DNA from: Oceanospirillum beijerinckii DSM 7166
Lineage (GTDB): Bacteria > Pseudomonadota > Gammaproteobacteria > Pseudomonadales > Halomonadaceae
Length of the DNA stretch: 64,000 nucleotides
Reading direction: 5' to 3'
Assembly (NCBI RefSeq): GCF_000422425.1
Contig: NZ_AULT01000008.1
Span: 120,216-184,215, forward strand
The notes beneath the pieces were generated by a model. That model searched no databases and was not told the origin of the DNA. It saw only the letters and a list, made by a program, of their open reading frames with translations. Made by a program: the position numbers and the translations under genes. Below, piece by piece: positions 36,328 through 46,455 of this stretch. The first letter of the stretch is position 1, and each line of letters opens with the position of its first letter.

Positions 36328-37116
36328 CTAATGTTTGTGACGGATTTGGCTTGGCGTAGTTTGAAAATGCTTTTTAAAAGCATTTGTTAAGGCGCTTTGA
36401 CTGGTGAATCCTACTTGTGCGGCAATATCGTTGATACTCATGGCTGAGCTGTGTAGTAAGATTTGAGCTTCTTTTAAGCGCTTCTGAATCAGATACTGAT
36501 GAGGTGTCAGGCCTATGGCATTACGAAACTGAAGATGAAAGTGGCTTTCGCTCATGCAGGCGATATCCGCCAGTTGAGCTACCGAAATTTTCTCAGCCAG
36601 ATTAGTGGCAATAAACTGATCGATACGTGCCATATTAAGGCTGACTCTATCTGCTTGTTTTAAACGAGCCTGAGGTAATGTCTGGAATTGACGGTTATGC
36701 AAGCGATGCATAAAGGCAAAGGTAAGAAAGTCAGCTGTTGTTGCATCATCGTCAAAGGTTTCAAGCTCTTTAATCATAAAAGAGAGAAACAATTTAAGGT
36801 TGTTATCAATATTAAAATAACCTGGTGTTTCAAACAGACGGTTCAGATCTATCATCTCCTTAGTGAGTAAAGGGTGCTGATGTGGGAGATCAATAATCAA
36901 GTGGTTATTACTGCCGATACCTTCGTAAAAATGCAGATGCTCTGTTGGTACCAGGCAGCCTTGTACCGCGCTGACCTGGCCGCTGCTACCCGAGATTTCG
37001 AACTCAGACGTACCTGTTAAACCGATTACAACCTGATGATAATTGTGATCGTGGCTCAGGCAACTGTTGGGCAAACAATCAACCCGGATAGCCGCATTGG
37101 CAGTGCAGGTGCTCAT
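36328..37116 (-). CDS. AraC-family transcriptional regulator
   Basis: 262 residues. The C-terminal 100 have two helix-turn-helix units (ISVAQLADIACMSESHFHLQFRNAIGLTPHQYLIQKRL, then INDIAAQVGFTSQSALTNAFKKHFQTTPSQIR). The N-terminal half is a cupin-like effector domain with HDHNYHQVVIGLTG. Short AraC regulators of this kind control proline use in Pseudomonas (PruR type), and this gene lies just upstream of putP in the same direction. That makes a role in proline uptake plausible but unproven. Confidence 0.9.
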   Translation of the reverse strand: MSTCTANAAIRVDCLPNSCLSHDHNYHQVVIGLTGTSEFEISGSSGQVSAVQGCLVPTEHLHFYEGIGSNNHLIIDLPHQHPLLTKEMIDLNRLFETPGYFNIDNNLKLFLSFMIKELETFDDDATTADFLTFAFMHRLHNRQFQTLPQARLKQADRVSLNMARIDQFIATNLAEKISVAQLADIACMSESHFHLQFRNAIGLTPHQYLIQKRLKEAQILLHSSAMSINDIAAQVGFTSQSALTNAFKKHFQTTPSQIRHKH

Positions 37117-37279
37117 GATTGAACCTCTATCACATGTTATTGATGAAAAGATACTTGCTCTACCTTTTGTCAGGTAAGGGCTGAGGGGCGCATATTTTAC
37201 TGTTTTAGTAAGACAGGTAAAGGGGGTAACTATTTCTCATTTCGATAAAAAAGATTGTTATCTGTAATCCAGTCTCACC

Positions 37280-37648
37280 TTAATCATTGGGTTCATCGGG
37301 GGAGTCTTGTTGTAGCTGGTGCAGAACTTTTTCCAGTGCTTGTACACCTGACTGGCTAAACATGCCATCAGGCTTACCCAAGTAGGTGGGGTGCCCGAGG
37401 TAATATTGTTCTTCTATCTCAACACATTGCTGCCGGAGAGACTCAAGTTCAGGGTCATGACGTATGGGAAGGTGAATAACACTACTCCACTGATCGTAAT
37501 CCGCCTGCCCGGTTAATACGGCCTGTAGTAGCTTACGATAATCCTGACGGGTATGATGAAACTTAGGCGCGTGACGAAAACTGGCCAGCCATAAGCTGAT
37601 CATAATGATCGCGACGCTTAGTGTCACAGTGACTAAAAATAATGCCAT
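37280..37648 (-). CDS. Hypothetical membrane-anchored protein
   Basis: 122 residues. One N-terminal helix (residues 2-24, ALFLVTVTLSVAIIMISLWLASF) is followed by a soluble domain with YRKLLQAVLTGQADYDQWSSVIHLPIRHDPELESLRQQC and YYLGHPTYLGKPDGMFSQSG. Similar small proteins occur in other marine gammaproteobacteria, but I do not know a function. GGGGAAATGTT precedes the ATG. It stands alone between the AraC gene and the PrkA operon. Confidence 0.65.
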   Translation of the reverse strand: MALFLVTVTLSVAIIMISLWLASFRHAPKFHHTRQDYRKLLQAVLTGQADYDQWSSVIHLPIRHDPELESLRQQCVEIEEQYYLGHPTYLGKPDGMFSQSGVQALEKVLHQLQQDSPDEPND

Positions 37649-37998
37649 AACATTTCCCCTTTTGATGGACTGTACAGCGTCTTTATCGTCGCTCTCTATA
37701 CCTCGTTTTCAACGCTTTTTCAGGAATCATACCTGATCGCTTTTAAGCTGCATTTATCCCCCTGGTTTTATAGGGCCTTATTTTATCAGGCCTTCGCGAC
37801 GATATAGCTATATTGGGGCGAGATTATCATTTTGACAAATAAGCCAATGATCTGTTGCAGATAAATCTGAGTAGAAATTTAAAACCAGAGTTTGACAGCT
37901 GCGTAGTTCGACTATGCTGTAAGTGTGACCCGAGTTATTTGAGACCGCTGTTCAGATAAGCACCTCGGTTGTCACGGCTGTATTGTCAGGAGGCCGTT
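37649..37998 (+). promoter_or_regulatory. Upstream region of the prkA operon with a candidate promoter
   Basis: TTGACA (37892-37897) and CTATGCT (37912-37918) are 15 bases apart. The -10 resembles the sigma-S form CTAnnCT, which fits the sigma-S control known for yeaG/yeaH in E. coli. The short spacing weakens the case. No gene is seen in the 350-base gap. Confidence 0.4.
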
Positions 37999-39921
37999 AT
38001 GAGCATTTTTAGTCATGTACAAAACCGTTTTGACCGGGTTCAGCAGGAAGAGTATAGCCTGCAGGAGTATCTCGACATCTGCAAAAATGACCCAATGGCC
38101 TACGCCTCTGCTTCAGAACGTATGTTGATGGCGATAGGTGAACCAGAAGTTATTGATACTGCAAAAGACCCACGTTTAAGCCGGATCTTCTCTAATAAAG
38201 TGATCCGTCGTTATCCTGCTTTTTCTGAGTTTTATGGCATGGAAGAGGCTATAGAACAGATTGTGTCCTATTTTCGACATTCCGCCCAGGGACTGGAAGA
38301 AAGCAAACAGATACTGTATCTGCTTGGTCCGGTTGGTGGGGGTAAATCCTCTCTGGCGGAGCGCTTAAAAGCCCTGATGGAAAAAGTGCCTTTTTATGCC
38401 ATTAAAGGATCGCCGGTATTTGAGTCGCCGTTGGGGCTGTTTGATCCCCATGAAGATGCCGAAATTCTGGAACAGGAGTTTGGCATACCTCAACGTTATA
38501 TGGGCTCTATTATGTCGCCCTGGGCGGTGAAACGCCTGAGGGAATTTGGCGGTGATATCTCTAAATTCCGTGTGGTGAAACTCTATCCATCCCGTTTGGA
38601 TCAGATCGCTGTAGCCAAAACAGAACCTGGGGACGATAACAACCAGGATATTAGTGCATTAGTGGGTAAAGTAGATATTCGCATGCTGGAGGAGTTTGCG
38701 CAAAATGATCCCGATGCCTATAGCTTCTCCGGTGGCTTATGTCGGGCGAATCAGGGCTTGATGGAGTTTGTAGAGATGTTTAAAGCGCCTATTAAGGTGC
38801 TGCACCCTCTGCTGACTGCCACCCAGGAAGGTAACTACAACAGTACCGAAGGTATGTCTGCGATTCCATTTTCAGGGGTGATTTTAGCTCACTCCAATGA
38901 ATCGGAATGGAAAGCCTTTAAGAACAATAAGAGTAACGAAGCGTTCCTGGATAGGGTGTATATCGTTAAAGTGCCTTATTGTTTGCGGGTGTCTGAAGAA
39001 GTGCGCATTTATGAAAAGCTGCTGGAGCACAGCTCATTGAATAATGCCCACTGCGCACCGGATACACTGAAGATGCTGGCACAGTTCTCGACGCTGTCAC
39101 GTATGAAAGAGCCGGAGAACTCCAGTATCTATTCCAAAATGCGGGTCTATGATGGTGAAAATCTGAAAGATACCGATCCTAAAGCCAAGTCCATTCAGGA
39201 ATACCGCGACAGTGCGGGTGTTGATGAGGGAATGGAAGGTCTGTCTACCCGCTTTGCCTTTAAGATCCTGTCCAAAGTATTTAACTTTGATGCTACAGAA
39301 GTTGCGGCTAACCCCGTGCATCTTTTATATGTCCTGGAAAACCAGATAGAGCAGGAGCAGTACGCCGCTGATGTGCGTGAACGCTATCTGCGCTTTATTA
39401 AAGAGTGGCTGGCTCCTCGTTATGTGGACTTTATCGGTAAGGAGATTCAGACCGCTTATCTGGAGTCTTACAGTGAGTATGGTCAGAACATCTTTGATCG
39501 TTATGTCACGTATGCTGATTTCTGGATTCAGGATCAGGAGTTCCGTGACCCCGAAACTGGTGAGCTGTTTGACCGTCAGTCCCTGAATGAAGAGTTGGAG
39601 AAAATTGAGAAACCAGCGGGTATCAGTAATCCAAAAGATTTCCGTAATGAGGTCGTGAATTTCGTTTTACGGGCCAGGGCACAAAACAATGGTCAAAATC
39701 CAGCCTGGTATAGCTATGAAAAACTGAAAACCGTTATTGAACATAAAATGTTTGCCAATACTGAAGAGTTGCTGCCGGTTATCTCCTTTAACGCTAAAGC
39801 ATCGTCTCAGGAGCAGAACAAGCATGAAGACTTTGTGGCTCGCATGAAACAACGGGGTTACACAGAGAAACAGGTGCGCTTGTTGTCGGAATGGTATCTG
39901 CGGGTGCGTAAATCCCAGTAA
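37999..39921 (+). CDS. yeaG: PrkA-family serine protein kinase / AAA protein (YeaG)
   Basis: 640 residues from the ATG at 37999, set by CAGGAGG at 37987-37993; E. coli YeaG has 644. The N-terminal AAA module has Walker A LLGPVGGGKSSLAERL (residues 109-124). The middle carries the PrkA-specific region (IPFSGVILAHSNESEWKAFKNNKSNEAFLDRV), and the C-terminal part is kinase-like. YeaG works with YeaH in nitrogen-starvation and stationary-phase survival in E. coli. Followed by yeaH and spoVR in the conserved three-gene order. Confidence 0.97.
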   Translation: MSIFSHVQNRFDRVQQEEYSLQEYLDICKNDPMAYASASERMLMAIGEPEVIDTAKDPRLSRIFSNKVIRRYPAFSEFYGMEEAIEQIVSYFRHSAQGLEESKQILYLLGPVGGGKSSLAERLKALMEKVPFYAIKGSPVFESPLGLFDPHEDAEILEQEFGIPQRYMGSIMSPWAVKRLREFGGDISKFRVVKLYPSRLDQIAVAKTEPGDDNNQDISALVGKVDIRMLEEFAQNDPDAYSFSGGLCRANQGLMEFVEMFKAPIKVLHPLLTATQEGNYNSTEGMSAIPFSGVILAHSNESEWKAFKNNKSNEAFLDRVYIVKVPYCLRVSEEVRIYEKLLEHSSLNNAHCAPDTLKMLAQFSTLSRMKEPENSSIYSKMRVYDGENLKDTDPKAKSIQEYRDSAGVDEGMEGLSTRFAFKILSKVFNFDATEVAANPVHLLYVLENQIEQEQYAADVRERYLRFIKEWLAPRYVDFIGKEIQTAYLESYSEYGQNIFDRYVTYADFWIQDQEFRDPETGELFDRQSLNEELEKIEKPAGISNPKDFRNEVVNFVLRARAQNNGQNPAWYSYEKLKTVIEHKMFANTEELLPVISFNAKASSQEQNKHEDFVARMKQRGYTEKQVRLLSEWYLRVRKSQ

Positions 39922-40025
39922 GGGCAACACCATTCACCATAATGCTATCAGGACGGTATGTTGGTTAAGCATACCGGCCCGGTGGCGAGTGGGAGTGTGT
40001 TTGTCGATGCAGAAGGAGATTCCGC

Positions 40026-41306
40026 ATGAGCTTTGTAATAGACCGACGCCTGAGCGGCAAAAATAAGAGCGCGGTAAACCGACAGCGCTTTCTGCGTCGT
40101 TATCGCGAACATATTAAAAAAGCGGTAACCGATGCGGTTAACCGTCGCAGTATTACAGACCTTGAGCATGGGGAGAAAATCAATATCCCCACCAAGGATA
40201 TCAATGAACCCGTTTTTCAGCAGGGCCAGGGCGGCAACAGAGAAATGGTCAGCCCTGGAAATAAAGAGTTTCAGCAAGGTGATCGCTTTCGCAGGCCTCA
40301 GGGCGGTGGAGGCGGTGGTGGTTCCGGTGAGGGTAATGCCAGTAACCAGGGTGAGGGTGAAGATGATTTCTCTTTCTCAATCACCAAGGATGAGTTCCTG
40401 GAGTTTATGTTTGATGGTCTGGAACTGCCTAATCTGATGCGTAAGCAGTTTAAGGATATGGAGGCCACTAAGCTGGTACGTGCCGGTATTGTAAAAGACG
40501 GTACGCCAGCAAAAATGAATATTGTCCGTTCCATGCGCAATGCACATGCCCGGCGTCGGGCGATGACGGGTAAAAGTCGTCGCCGTTTAAAAGAGTTATT
40601 GGCTGAGCTGGAAGAGGAGCAGAGCAAAGATGAGCTGTTGCGTAACCCTGTGCGCATCAGTGAACTGGAACAGGAAATTGAGCAACTAAGACATAAGATC
40701 GATAAGGTTCCTTTCCTGGATACTTATGATCTGAGATACAACAACTTTAGACAGGAACCTCAGCCCAGTAACCAGGCGGTGATGTTTTGTTTAATGGATG
40801 TATCCGGTTCCATGACACAAGCCCATAAAGATATGGCTAAGCGCTTTTTTATTCTGCTGTATCTGTTTTTGGAGCGTAACTACCAGAAAATTGAAGTGGT
40901 ATTTATTCGTCACCATACCAGTGCCAAAGAGGTGGATGAGGAGGAGTTTTTCTACTCCCGAGAGACTGGTGGCACCATCGTTTCCAGTGCTATACGTTTA
41001 GCTCAGGAAGTGATTGAAAAACGCTTCCCGACCAATGAGTGGAATATCTATATCGCTCAGGCATCCGATGGCGATAACTGGGATGACGACTCCACCAATT
41101 GCAGTCAGATTCTGGTAAAGGAATTAATGCCACTGGTGCAGTACTTCGCCTATGTTGAGATTACCCCTCATGCCCATCAGGCATTGTGGGAGGAATACAC
41201 AGGGGTACAGGCCCGCTACCCGGATAGCTTTGCTATGGAGCAGATTGTCAGTGAGGCAGATATCTACCCGGTATTCCGTGAACTGTTCAGGAGGAAAGAA
41301 GCATGA
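40026..41306 (+). CDS. yeaH: YeaH/YhbH family protein (DUF444, VWA-like)
   Basis: 426 residues. The N-terminus holds [21 protein letters not shown] and a Gly-rich linker near residues 90-110. The C-terminal half is von Willebrand A-like, with a MIDAS-type LMDVSGSM motif and [11 protein letters not shown], both characteristic of DUF444. The protein is the usual partner of PrkA/YeaG. It ends in an ATGA overlap with spoVR, so translation is coupled. Confidence 0.96.
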   Translation: MSFVIDRRLSGKNKSAVNRQRFLRRYREHIKKAVTDAVNRRSITDLEHGEKINIPTKDINEPVFQQGQGGNREMVSPGNKEFQQGDRFRRPQGGGGGGGSGEGNASNQGEGEDDFSFSITKDEFLEFMFDGLELPNLMRKQFKDMEATKLVRAGIVKDGTPAKMNIVRSMRNAHARRRAMTGKSRRRLKELLAELEEEQSKDELLRNPVRISELEQEIEQLRHKIDKVPFLDTYDLRYNNFRQEPQPSNQAVMFCLMDVSGSMTQAHKDMAKRFFILLYLFLERNYQKIEVVFIRHHTSAKEVDEEEFFYSRETGGTIVSSAIRLAQEVIEKRFPTNEWNIYIAQASDGDNWDDDSTNCSQILVKELMPLVQYFAYVEITPHAHQALWEEYTGVQARYPDSFAMEQIVSEADIYPVFRELFRRKEA

Positions 41307-42862
41307 CTGATAAAGAATCTAAGCTGCTTTCCACAGGCTCTGAGTGGAGTTTTGAGTTACTGGAAGATTACGACCGAGAGGTCGCGCGTATCGCCAAGCG
41401 CTTTAAGCTGGATACCTATCCTAACCAGATTGAAGTGATCACCTCAGAGCAGATGATGGATGCCTACTCTTCCGTAGGCATGCCTCTGGGTTATAACCAC
41501 TGGTCGTTTGGTAAGCAGTTCCTGTCTGTTGAGCAGGGTTATAGGCGGGGGCAGATGGGGCTGGCCTATGAGCTGGTCATTAACTCAGATCCCTGTATCG
41601 CCTATCTGATGGAAGAGAATACGATGACCATGCAGGCGTTGGTGATCGCCCACGCCTGTTATGGTCATAACTCCTTCTTTAAAGGCAACTATCTGTTTAA
41701 AACCTGGACCGATGCCCGGGCGATTATTGATTACCTGTTATTTGCCAAAAAATACATTACCCAGTGTGAAGAGCGTCATGGTGTCGAAGAGGTTGAGTCG
41801 TTATTGGACGCTTGCCATGCACTGCAAAATTATGGTGTGGATCGCTATAAGCGTCCTGCGCCTATCTCGGCTGAAGAGGAGCAGCGGCGTCAGCAGGAGC
41901 GGGAAACGTATTTGCAGCAGCAGGTGAACCGGCTGTGGAGTACGATTCCTTTTAAAAAGGGAGATGATGGGGATGAAGGTGGCAAGCATTTCCGGTATCC
42001 CTCAGAACCACAGGAGAATATTCTTTATTTTGTCGAGAAGAATGCGCCTCTTTTGGAGCCCTGGCAGCGGGAAATCGTCAGGATTGTGCGTAAGGTTGCC
42101 CAGTACTTTTATCCACAGCGTCAAACCCAGGTGATGAACGAAGGTTGGGCTACTTTTTGGCACTACACTATTATGAACACCTTGTATGATGAGGGGTTGG
42201 TAACAGAGGGTTTTATTCTGGAGTTTCTGCAATCTCATACCAGTGTGGTCTATCAACCCCCTTATGATAGCCCGTATTACAATGGCATCAATCCTTATGC
42301 TTTAGGGTTTGCGATCTATACGGATCTGAAGCGTATGTGTGAGGAGCCGACAGAGGAGGATTATAAATGGTTTCCGGATATTGCTGGTAAGGATTGGTTG
42401 GAAACGCTGCACTTCGCGATGCAGAACTTTAAGGATGAAAGCTTTATCCTGCAATATCTGTCACCCAAAGTGATGCGTGATCTTAAGCTGTTCGCGATAG
42501 TGGATGATGACCGGGATTCAGAGTTGGAAGTCTCAGGTATTCACAATGAAGACGGTTATCGTCATGTACGTGAGGCGCTGGCTGCTCAGTACAACTTGGG
42601 TAATCGGGAGCCTAATATTCAAGTGGTGGAAGCCGATGTACGAGGAGATCGTTCATTAACATTGTATCACTACGCTTATAACCGCAGACCGCTGGATGAT
42701 AATACAGAAGCCGTGTTGCGCTATCTTCAGCAGTTATGGGGATTCCCAGTGCACCTGCACACTATTATGGATGGAGAAACCAAAAAGAGTTATCACTGGC
42801 CTGTTTTGGATGGTCAGGAAAAATCCGATACAACGTCACCGGTATCAACCAGTATTATCTGA
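41303..42862 (+). CDS. ycgB: SpoVR family protein (YcgB)
   Basis: 519 residues. The hallmarks are [51 protein letters not shown], and [20 protein letters not shown], whose His/Glu residues resemble a metal site. Bacillus SpoVR affects spore cortex formation; in non-spore-formers the family belongs to the stationary-phase set with PrkA and YeaH. Third gene of the operon, overlapping yeaH by four bases. Confidence 0.97.
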   Translation: MTDKESKLLSTGSEWSFELLEDYDREVARIAKRFKLDTYPNQIEVITSEQMMDAYSSVGMPLGYNHWSFGKQFLSVEQGYRRGQMGLAYELVINSDPCIAYLMEENTMTMQALVIAHACYGHNSFFKGNYLFKTWTDARAIIDYLLFAKKYITQCEERHGVEEVESLLDACHALQNYGVDRYKRPAPISAEEEQRRQQERETYLQQQVNRLWSTIPFKKGDDGDEGGKHFRYPSEPQENILYFVEKNAPLLEPWQREIVRIVRKVAQYFYPQRQTQVMNEGWATFWHYTIMNTLYDEGLVTEGFILEFLQSHTSVVYQPPYDSPYYNGINPYALGFAIYTDLKRMCEEPTEEDYKWFPDIAGKDWLETLHFAMQNFKDESFILQYLSPKVMRDLKLFAIVDDDRDSELEVSGIHNEDGYRHVREALAAQYNLGNREPNIQVVEADVRGDRSLTLYHYAYNRRPLDDNTEAVLRYLQQLWGFPVHLHTIMDGETKKSYHWPVLDGQEKSDTTSPVSTSII

Positions 42863-42943
42863 TCTTTACTTATTCTTATAATTAGGTCTTAGGAAATATG
42901 GCAGCCTTAGGGAGATCTTGGGGCTGTCATCAGTAAGCCTGGC

Positions 42944-43234
42944 TTAACGAGCCTGCCAGCGATCACACCAACCCTGTGGGTTTACACTGTTTCTGGGAAA
43001 TACAGGGCATCCAAAATCTATTCGATTGAATAACTTGCAACCGTGGCAGATTTGCCCCTGACGGTAATCGGGGTGTTTTACCCCTTTATAGGCGTTGCTG
43101 CGATAGGATCTGAGGCGGGCTTCATGGGAGCGCTCAGAGAGGATGGGGAATGCGGCGTAAACCCATTGGCTTGTAAAAGGGATCAGTGGCAGAGTACAAG
43201 TCCACAGCAGTACACGTCTTCTATTGTTATCCAT
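42944..43234 (-). CDS. High-potential iron-sulfur protein (HiPIP), Tat-exported
   Basis: 96 residues from the ATG at 43234, which has GAAGGAAG upstream. The twin-arginine-type signal NRRRVLLWTCTLPLIPF is followed by a short mature protein with Cys63, Cys66, Cys76 and Cys90 in CHGC...GCPVFP...NPQGWCDRW, the HiPIP cluster pattern (C-x2-C-x9-C-x13-C) with the conserved GWC-xx-W ending. HiPIPs are periplasmic [4Fe-4S] electron carriers, exported folded through Tat. The gene lies convergent to spoVR and upstream of a cytochrome c gene on the same strand order, suggesting a periplasmic electron-transfer neighbourhood. Confidence 0.82.
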   Translation of the reverse strand: MDNNRRRVLLWTCTLPLIPFTSQWVYAAFPILSERSHEARLRSYRSNAYKGVKHPDYRQGQICHGCKLFNRIDFGCPVFPRNSVNPQGWCDRWQAR

Positions 43235-43337
43235 AATCTTCCTTCTCAAGGTTTTGCTACAGGCTGTCTTTCCCGCCTGTTAGAGTCGTCTTCGCTTCCT
43301 CACTGGTAAACTGATAGATAAATAGTGTGCCATAACG

Positions 43338-43370
43338 ACAAAAGGTCTGGCACCGGGTCAGACCTTTTGT
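43338..43370 (-). terminator. Terminator-like hairpin after the cytochrome c gene
   Basis: ACAAAAGGTCTG pairs perfectly with CAGACCTTTTGT (12-base arms, 9-base loop), 29 bases past the cytochrome c stop. Confidence 0.8.
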
Positions 43371-43398
43371 TGCAAATCTAATATCTTAATAAAAAGAT

Positions 43399-43707
43399 CT
43401 ACAGGGAGCTGAAGTATGCCGCCAGATTTGCAATGTCCGCATCAGATAGGCCCGCTGCCTGAGGAGCCATCATGGCAGCCGTACCACCAGTGCGCTGACC
43501 GTTCTTGTAGGCTTTCAGAGCATTTTCCAGGTACTGAGCTTTTTGGCCTTTCAGGTTAGGGTACATAGGTACTGCGCTGATACCATTAGCACCGTGACAA
43601 GCCGCACATACTGCTGCTTTCGCTTTACCCGCAGCAGCGTCACCTGCCAGAGCAGAGCCGGATGCCATCATGGCTACTACACCTGCGATTGCAAAAACTT
43701 TTTTCAT
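43399..43707 (-). CDS. Periplasmic class I cytochrome c (c5/c553-like)
   Basis: 102 residues. A Sec signal peptide (residues 1-21, ending SALA) is followed by a single heme site CAACH (Cys34, Cys37, His38). A Met-rich stretch near residue 80 (AAMMAPQA) supplies the probable distal Met ligand, and the C-terminal [16 protein letters not shown] is the usual final helix. It shuttles electrons in the periplasm, for example to terminal oxidases. GGTGAATCC precedes the ATG. Confidence 0.94.
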   Translation of the reverse strand: MKKVFAIAGVVAMMASGSALAGDAAAGKAKAAVCAACHGANGISAVPMYPNLKGQKAQYLENALKAYKNGQRTGGTAAMMAPQAAGLSDADIANLAAYFSSL

Positions 43708-43912
43708 GGATTCACCTTACTTTATGATTTTGGTTTTTTATCTTATTCATCAAGCCGGTTGGATGCCGTAGCGTCCGAATTATCTAATTATAGGGATAAT
43801 AAGCAAATTTGGTTTTTAATCACATTGGCTTAAATCATCTTTTTGCCAAGAATACTCTGTTTCTGTGAGAAAAAAAGCGGCAGTTAGTCGCACTTTAACT
43901 CTGAGGTATTGG

Positions 43913-44815
43913 TTATTGAGTTGTTTTACTCGATTCAACAGCTTGGCTAATGGGGGGGGAACTTTGTATCTGAACCTCTAATGTATCAGTTGGGGTCTCA
44001 AGTGTTTCAATAGATTCAGGTATTGCTTCCTGCGTCTGTGCTTGTCCCAGAGTATTTAGCTGATAATTTTTGATGCTTCCAGAGCTTAAGTCATGGCGCA
44101 CTAGCGTATTGTTATCCAGATTATACTCTTCCAGAAAATAGACCGCTTTTATATTAATGCTATCGTAAGGAATTAAGCGGTAAGGATTTACGATCTGGCC
44201 GTTACTGTCTACCAGCAGCTGATCGGTCATGCTATCGCGATATTCTTTTCGTAGCTGGATAATACTGGTCAGGTTATTGGCTTCCTGCTGGTCGCTCAGA
44301 TAGCGAATAGCAAGCGCGGCAGCAGGCTCATCGATAAACAGGGTTTGGAAGTTTTCAGCCAGGAAGGGACTTGACTCCGGACGGACACTAATATGGCTGA
44401 CATTGGTCATATCGGGTGACACGCTGTAATGGAACTGGCCAAAATACATCTGGTAGCGATCACTGGCCGCTTCGAAGTTAATCAAGACTTCTTTGACTTC
44501 CGTACCTGGAAGGGTGCGTAGTACATAGCTGCTCTTCTGGGCATTATCAGCTGTTTCGGAAAACAGTGGGCGAAAAACTAATTCTTCCGGGCCGGTCACA
44601 TAGGCTCGTACCAGTAGGGATTCTCCGTCGCCAATAGGGTTGAAAACCCGTTCGATAGTGGCGCTATTCTGGTTTAGTTGCTCGCTTAACAGCAGTCGAA
44701 AACTGTTGAGTGGGTCATGCTGGTTGTCGTTGGGTTTCTGCAAAAACAGCTCTTGGCCCATGACGGTCAAGGGCCATAGAAACAATAAAGCGATAAGGTA
44801 AATTATGCGTTGCAT
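43913..44815 (-). CDS. Exported protein of unknown function
   Basis: 300 residues. A Sec signal peptide (residues 1-20, IIYLIALLFLWPLTVMG|QE) precedes a soluble, beta-rich, mostly acidic domain with no Cys. The last 50 residues are a Pro/Thr/Ser/Glu-rich tail (IPESIETLETPTDTLEVQIQ), likely disordered. I do not recognise a domain. It is a single gene, divergent from the metallo-beta-lactamase gene; both would be transcribed from the 175-base gap between them. Confidence 0.75.
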   Translation of the reverse strand: MQRIIYLIALLFLWPLTVMGQELFLQKPNDNQHDPLNSFRLLLSEQLNQNSATIERVFNPIGDGESLLVRAYVTGPEELVFRPLFSETADNAQKSSYVLRTLPGTEVKEVLINFEAASDRYQMYFGQFHYSVSPDMTNVSHISVRPESSPFLAENFQTLFIDEPAAALAIRYLSDQQEANNLTSIIQLRKEYRDSMTDQLLVDSNGQIVNPYRLIPYDSINIKAVYFLEEYNLDNNTLVRHDLSSGSIKNYQLNTLGQAQTQEAIPESIETLETPTDTLEVQIQSSPPISQAVESSKTTQ

Positions 44816-44989
44816 GGCGCGAGACTTTTGGATGAATTTGCTTATTGACTCTACCTATATTATCGACTCTAAGCCAGTAATTATTAACCTTGAAATAACT
44901 TTTCTAAAAGGATTTTGGCTTGCAGTGGGTTTAGGTGTGTAGAAAGATAGGTTCTACCGGGTTCGTGTCATTTGAGGGAGTATGTTGTG

Positions 44990-46387
44990 ATGAAAATTCA
45001 GTTCTTTGGTGCTTCAGGAGAAGTGACCGGCTCCTGTCATCTTATTGAGGTTGGGCGTTATCGTATTCTGTTGGATTGCGGTCTGATACAAGGCGGCTAC
45101 AAAGATGAGTTACGCAATGCTGAAGAGTTTGCCTTTGATCCTAAGCGTATAGATGCGGTGGTGTTGAGTCATTCTCATCTGGATCATTGCGGGCGGATTC
45201 CCTTGTTGGTTAAACGGGGGTTTAAAGGCTCGGTATATACTCAGAAAGTGTGTCGTGATATGTGTCGGGTGATGTTTAAGGATGCGGCCAATATCTATCA
45301 ACATGATGCTGAAACTGCCAATCGCAAGCGAGCCAGAAAGCATCTGCCGCCTATCGAACCTCTGTATACTCAGGATGATGCTGATAAGGCACTGAAGCAT
45401 TTTTATGGTTTGGATTACGGTGTTGAAGAAGAGATTGTTCCTGGTGTTCGTATTCGTTTGAACGATGCGGGGCATATCATAGGTTCCTCAATGGTTGAGT
45501 TGTGGTTAGAGGAGGGCAAGCATCGCAGAAAAGTCGTTTTCTCAGGTGATATCGGTCACGGTGAAGCGCCGATTTTGCGTCAGCCTAGTGTGATTCATCA
45601 GGCCGACGTTGTGTTGATGGAAAGTACCTATGGTGGCCGCAGCCATAAGCCCTGGCAGGAGAGTATGCAGGAGATGGGGGCGATTCTGATGCAGGCGGCA
45701 CAATCAAAAGGCAATGTGTTAATTCCTTCGTTTGCGGTGGGGCGTACTCAGGAGTTGTTGTATCTGTTCCGCGAATATTTTGAACAATGGAATCTGGGGC
45801 ATTGGCAGATCTTTCTTGATAGTCCTATGGCTATAGAGGCAACAGAGATCTATAGCCGTCATAGCGAGCTTTATAATCAAAAAGCGAAGGCTCTGGCCCT
45901 ACAGGATAAGACGCTCGACGGTTTGCCTAATCTAAGACTGACTCGTTCACCTGAAGAGTCGATGGCTCTGAATCGTATCAGCTCCGGGGCGATTATTATT
46001 GCTGGCAGTGGGATGTGTGAAGGAGGGCGGATTCGCCATCATCTGAAAAATCATGCCTGGCGTCGAGATTGTCATATCCTGATTGTAGGTTTTCAGGCTA
46101 AAGGTACTCTGGGGCGTCAATTGGTCGATGGTGCCGAGCAGGTAAAAATCTGGAGTGAAAGTATCAGAGTGGCGGCCCAAGTGCATACTGTAGGTGGGTT
46201 CTCTGCTCATGCGGATCAGCAAGGGTTAGTGCAATGGTTAGGGCATTTTGAGCGTTCGCCTAGGGTGTTTCTGGTGCATGGAGAGAGCAGTGCCCAGCAG
46301 ATGTTGCAGCAAGAGATTCAGGAGCGCTTAAGTATTCAGGCTGATATAGCTCAGCCAGCACAAGTGGTTGACTTGCTTGAACTATAA
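44990..46387 (+). CDS. Beta-CASP metallo-beta-lactamase (predicted RNase, YSH1-like)
   Basis: 465 residues from the ATG at 44990; GAGGGAG lies about 9 bases upstream. The metal-binding HSHLDHCGR (His61, His63, Asp65, His66), later DAGHIIGSS and FSGDIGHG, and the beta-CASP motifs (LMESTYGGR; IPSFAVGRTQELL; SGMCEGGRIRHHL; VGGFSAHADQQGL) are all present. Such proteins are mRNA 3'-processing-type nucleases; bacterial members are likely RNases of unknown target. Confidence 0.93.
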   Translation: MKIQFFGASGEVTGSCHLIEVGRYRILLDCGLIQGGYKDELRNAEEFAFDPKRIDAVVLSHSHLDHCGRIPLLVKRGFKGSVYTQKVCRDMCRVMFKDAANIYQHDAETANRKRARKHLPPIEPLYTQDDADKALKHFYGLDYGVEEEIVPGVRIRLNDAGHIIGSSMVELWLEEGKHRRKVVFSGDIGHGEAPILRQPSVIHQADVVLMESTYGGRSHKPWQESMQEMGAILMQAAQSKGNVLIPSFAVGRTQELLYLFREYFEQWNLGHWQIFLDSPMAIEATEIYSRHSELYNQKAKALALQDKTLDGLPNLRLTRSPEESMALNRISSGAIIIAGSGMCEGGRIRHHLKNHAWRRDCHILIVGFQAKGTLGRQLVDGAEQVKIWSESIRVAAQVHTVGGFSAHADQQGLVQWLGHFERSPRVFLVHGESSAQQMLQQEIQERLSIQADIAQPAQVVDLLEL

Positions 46388-46455
46388 GGACGTGTTGTCA
46401 TCGCTGTGATTTTTGTGCGACTACATGACTTAAATGGAGAGAGGTAACGGGCGCA

